From the NCBI GenBank assembly GCA_964410015.1, contig CAYPFV010000136.1:1-9116 (forward strand): a stretch of 9,116 nt of DNA, given 5' to 3'. Under the pieces are notes generated by a model, which saw only the letters and a list, made by a program, of their open reading frames with translations, ran no database searches and was not told the origin of the DNA. Below are positions 6,655 to 9,116 of this stretch, piece after piece (the first letter of the stretch is position 1; each line of letters opens with the position of its first letter). The translations under genes were made by a program, and so were the position numbers. The stretch is from SKVR01 sp964410015. GTDB taxonomy: Bacteria; Bacteroidota; Bacteroidia; Bacteroidales; UBA7960.

Positions 6655-8754
6655 TCAACCTCCGATTTTGGGTTGGAGCATCTTTTCAATAATTCTTTGG
6701 AAATCTTCTTTTCTTACAGGTTTGGTCAAATATTCGTCAAGACCAAGTTTCATGTACTTTTTGCGGTCGCCTTCAAAAGCATTGGCACTCAATCCCACAA
6801 CAGGCGGCAGATCAGCATAATGTTCTTTCAATTGTTGGGTTGCAGTAATACCATCCATAACGGGCATTTGGATATCCATAAGTATCATATCAAAATAATA
6901 TTGTGGGAAAACTTCAAGAGCCTCTTTGCCATGACTGGCAAGGATTACCCGATGTCCCATATCTTTAAGCATTAAACTAATCACTTTTTGGGTAACCGAT
7001 TTATCTTCTACCAGAAGAATATGCAAATTATGGGCATGATTTGAAGAATATTTTTGGTCATGTTCATTCTTGTTATCGTAAATGTCTGTTTTTTGAGCAG
7101 CAAATGTAAACCACACGGTGGTTCCTTTAGCAGGTTTGCTGGTCAAACCAATATCTCCCTGGTGCAGTTCAACAATTTCCTTACAAAATGATAATCCAAG
7201 CCCGATCCCTTTATAACGCTCTGTATCTATATGCTGAACCTGAGAAAAGGGAGAAAAAAGCAGTTGCTGTTTCTCGTTCTCGATTCCAATTCCAGTATCA
7301 GAAACGATTATTTTCACCTGGATTTTCCCATTATCCAGTTCTTTCGTTTTTTCCACTTTTAATTCAATAGTCCCTTTAGGTGTAAACATAACAGCGTTTA
7401 AGATCAGATTTTTGATCACCTGAAAAATTCTTCGATGATCAAAATGCAGCATATCCTCAAGTTGGTCGTCGATAGAAACATTAAGAACAATAGGTTTCAG
7501 GCAAATCGTTTTGTAGTATTCATTGGAATTATCCACTAGTTTACGAATGGAGTAATTCTCGGCTTTGAGTTGTACCTTTCCGGCTTCAAGGTTTGAATAA
7601 TCAAGAACCTGATCAATAACCGATTTTAGATTATCGGCAGACTGCATCAGTGTATTGATATATTCGTATTGCTTTTTTTCCAGGGGAGTGTTTTTGAGTA
7701 ATTCAGTAATACCTACAATGGCAGTAAGAGGTGTTCTCATTTCATGACTCATGCTTGCCAAAAAGTTTTGTTTAAACTTGAGGGTATTATGTGCAATCTC
7801 AACTTCTTTTTGAAGTCTTTCACGTTCAACTTTATCCTGGATATTATTTCCCACAGATTGGAATTCAACAAATTTACCTTTATCGAAAATGGCATAATTC
7901 ACCCAATGATACCAAATTTTATGACCATCGGCATGTACTATCTCATGCGTAAATTCATATACTCCCCCCTTGTTTTCAATCAATTTATTGAGATTTTGCA
8001 ATACAATTTTCTGATCTTTTTTATTGATCCAGTCAATCCATTTCACATCAATCAATTCATCATATTGCCTTTTAAATTCGCGCAGATAGGCAGAATTGAC
8101 ATAAGTAAGTGATGTATCTTTCCGAAAGCGGCAGATCATTTCTTTTTGAGATTGCAATACAGAGTCCAGTCGCTTTTGACTTCTGATTAATTCCTTTTCT
8201 GTATGCACTAATTCAGTAATATCCGTAAGAGATATACGATATTGTTTGTTTTCTCCCGACCCGGCATTTTGCATATTTCCCCTTACATTCATATAATGTG
8301 GTCTTCCGTTTGAAGAGATTAACTTCAATTCTCTGAGATCGTTTTTACCTTCTTCCAGGAGTTTTTGAAAAAAATGATGATAAAAATCCTGATATTCAGG
8401 AGAAATTAATTTTCTGAAATCATAAGGGATATTGAGAATAATATCTGGTTTAAATGATTCGATGAAAATATCATTGTAATGGAGGATTTTGTGATTATCA
8501 TCAATAATGATATAGGAAACCGGCGCACTCATAAACATTTCCCGGTAATCGTTTCGGGATACTTCCAGTTCCTGCTGCACCCTCCTGAGTTCTTCATTCT
8601 GAAACTCCAACTCTACCTGATATACTTTTAACTCTTCTACCAATTCTTCTAAAGATTTGGTATAAGGTTGATTTTCAGAAAATCTTTCTTTTTTATTTAG
8701 GGCTTGCTCTATTTTTTTCTTAATATACTCCTTCTTACTTTCTGTTTTTTCCAT
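6655..8754 (-). CDS. Soluble hybrid histidine kinase, PAS-PAS-HisKA-HATPase-REC
   Basis: This 699-aa cytoplasmic hybrid kinase opens with a charged segment and a coiled coil (about 36-66) of the VELEFQNEELRR type, which commonly precedes PAS in sensor proteins. PAS1 spans about 67-181 (SAPVSYIIID to LTDIT) and PAS2 about 195-308. A linker with EVEIAHNTLKFKQNFLASMS leads into HisKA with H337 (SHEMRTPL). HATPase_c has N453, G1 box DTGIGI (from D486), FSPFSQV and GIGLGLS. The C-terminal REC (about 576-692) has E583/D584, phospho-acceptor D627 (MDIQMPVMDG), S656 and K678. No transmembrane helix is visible. The ATG at 8752-8754 is the only good start: an in-frame stop lies shortly upstream. A purine-rich AAAGGAGA lies too far upstream (near 8795-8802) to serve it. 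The core and REC are close paralogues of the 650-aa kinase, and the REC also matches the partial gene upstream. Signal and output are unknown. Confidence 0.95.
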   Translation of the reverse strand: MEKTESKKEYIKKKIEQALNKKERFSENQPYTKSLEELVEELKVYQVELEFQNEELRRVQQELEVSRNDYREMFMSAPVSYIIIDDNHKILHYNDIFIESFKPDIILNIPYDFRKLISPEYQDFYHHFFQKLLEEGKNDLRELKLISSNGRPHYMNVRGNMQNAGSGENKQYRISLTDITELVHTEKELIRSQKRLDSVLQSQKEMICRFRKDTSLTYVNSAYLREFKRQYDELIDVKWIDWINKKDQKIVLQNLNKLIENKGGVYEFTHEIVHADGHKIWYHWVNYAIFDKGKFVEFQSVGNNIQDKVERERLQKEVEIAHNTLKFKQNFLASMSHEMRTPLTAIVGITELLKNTPLEKKQYEYINTLMQSADNLKSVIDQVLDYSNLEAGKVQLKAENYSIRKLVDNSNEYYKTICLKPIVLNVSIDDQLEDMLHFDHRRIFQVIKNLILNAVMFTPKGTIELKVEKTKELDNGKIQVKIIVSDTGIGIENEKQQLLFSPFSQVQHIDTERYKGIGLGLSFCKEIVELHQGDIGLTSKPAKGTTVWFTFAAQKTDIYDNKNEHDQKYSSNHAHNLHILLVEDKSVTQKVISLMLKDMGHRVILASHGKEALEVFPQYYFDMILMDIQMPVMDGITATQQLKEHYADLPPVVGLSANAFEGDRKKYMKLGLDEYLTKPVRKEDFQRIIEKMLQPKIGG

Positions 8755-8868
8755 AATATCTATTCTATGAGCATCAAAGTCTTAACCTAATCTCCTTTGC
8801 CCATTTCTACTCTAAACTTTTTACGATATTCATTTTTCAAATTTACTGCCTAAATCAGGAAAAAAGTG
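8755..8868. other. 114-nt intergenic gap, no gene seen
   Basis: This AT-rich spacer lies between the stop of the partial upstream gene and the start of the 699-aa kinase. On the minus strand the upstream stop codon sits in an AAATATTT palindrome followed within a few bases by a run of six T. This is far weaker than a convincing intrinsic terminator. No promoter element with acceptable spacing was found. Co-transcription of the flanking genes is possible but not shown. Confidence 0.55.
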
Positions 8869-9116
8869 TTAAATATTTAGCTTTTTGATGAGGTTTAAAA
8901 AATCATCTCTTTTCACGGGTTTAGTAATATATTCATCCATACCCAAATACATATATTTTTCGCGGTCTCCTTCAAATGCGTTTGCACTTAACCCAACCAA
9001 AGGAGGTATATCAGTGAATTTTTCTTTCAGTTTCCGGGTTGCTTCAATGCCATCCATCACTGGCATCTGAATATCCATCAATATAAGGTCAAATTTTCTT
9101 GTGGGAAAAACTTTCA
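8869..9116 (-). CDS. C-terminal receiver domain of a protein truncated by the window edge (probable hybrid histidine kinase)
   Basis: The 81 visible C-terminal residues begin at KVFPTRKFDLIL and end at LIKKLNI. They cover the second half of a REC domain: phospho-acceptor Asp in LMDIQMPVMDG (codon 9073-9075), the switch serine in GLSANAFEGDR, and the conserved lysine in YITKPVK. The frame is open to the right edge, so the start is not in the window; methionines or TTG codons inside this piece are not real starts. The sequence closely matches the terminal REC of the 699-aa and 650-aa kinases, so a hybrid kinase of the same paralogous set is the likeliest identity. A stand-alone response regulator cannot be excluded without the upstream sequence. 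Confidence 0.88.
   Translation of the reverse strand, partial: KVFPTRKFDLILMDIQMPVMDGIEATRKLKEKFTDIPPLVGLSANAFEGDREKYMYLGMDEYITKPVKRDDFLNLIKKLNI

Noticed and set aside
6563..6820. Plus-strand open frame starting in the intergenic gap
   Set aside because: Most of it is the antisense of the terminal REC domain of the 699-aa kinase, and similar shadow frames occur over the homologous REC ends at 252-572 and 8885-9070.
9073..9081. Independent small receiver protein starting at a TTG or ATG near 9076-9081
   Set aside because: The frame continues upstream with conserved REC residues (FDLIL), and a start there would remove the first half of the domain.

Overview
The window is AT-rich bacterial DNA that most resembles the Bacteroidota. 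The grounds are long soluble hybrid histidine kinases with many PAS domains, A-rich leaders without clear Shine-Dalgarno sequences, and short palindromic AACCCTTT-type intergenic repeats. This lineage call is inference from style; there is no rRNA or other marker gene here.

Everything that codes is on the minus strand, so transcription runs from right to left. In transcription order there are: (i) the 3' end of a gene cut by the right edge (8869-9116), encoding the last part of a receiver (REC) domain; (ii) a 699-aa PAS-PAS-HisKA-HATPase-REC hybrid kinase (6655-8754); (iii) a 1414-aa kinase with six PAS domains, GAF, HisKA, HATPase, REC and a helical tail (2193-6437); (iv) a 650-aa REC-PAS-HisKA-HATPase-REC kinase (200-2152). 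The gaps are 114, 217 and 40 nt and hold no other gene. The 40-nt gap suggests that (iii) and (iv) share a transcript; the 217-nt gap could hold a promoter, but I could not identify one. The left edge (1-181) holds two copies of a 97-bp tandem repeat built from quasi-palindromic 14-bp motifs, just past the stop of the last gene.

Genes (ii) and (iv), and as far as visible (i), are paralogues. They share nearly the same kinase core and the same terminal REC signature (GLSANAFEGDR, then TKPV), and stretches of nearly identical DNA, but have different N-terminal input modules. Gene (iii) is a more distant kinase inserted among them.

None of the complete kinases has a signal peptide or membrane segment, so they should sense cytoplasmic cues or be recruited by other proteins. 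No DNA-binding response regulator, other output domain or intact Hpt domain is encoded here, so the phosphorelay output lies outside the window. The notable points are the locus architecture (a tandem, duplicated, orphan hybrid-kinase array) and the palindromic tandem repeat at its end. I see no clear sign of a wholly new type of system.
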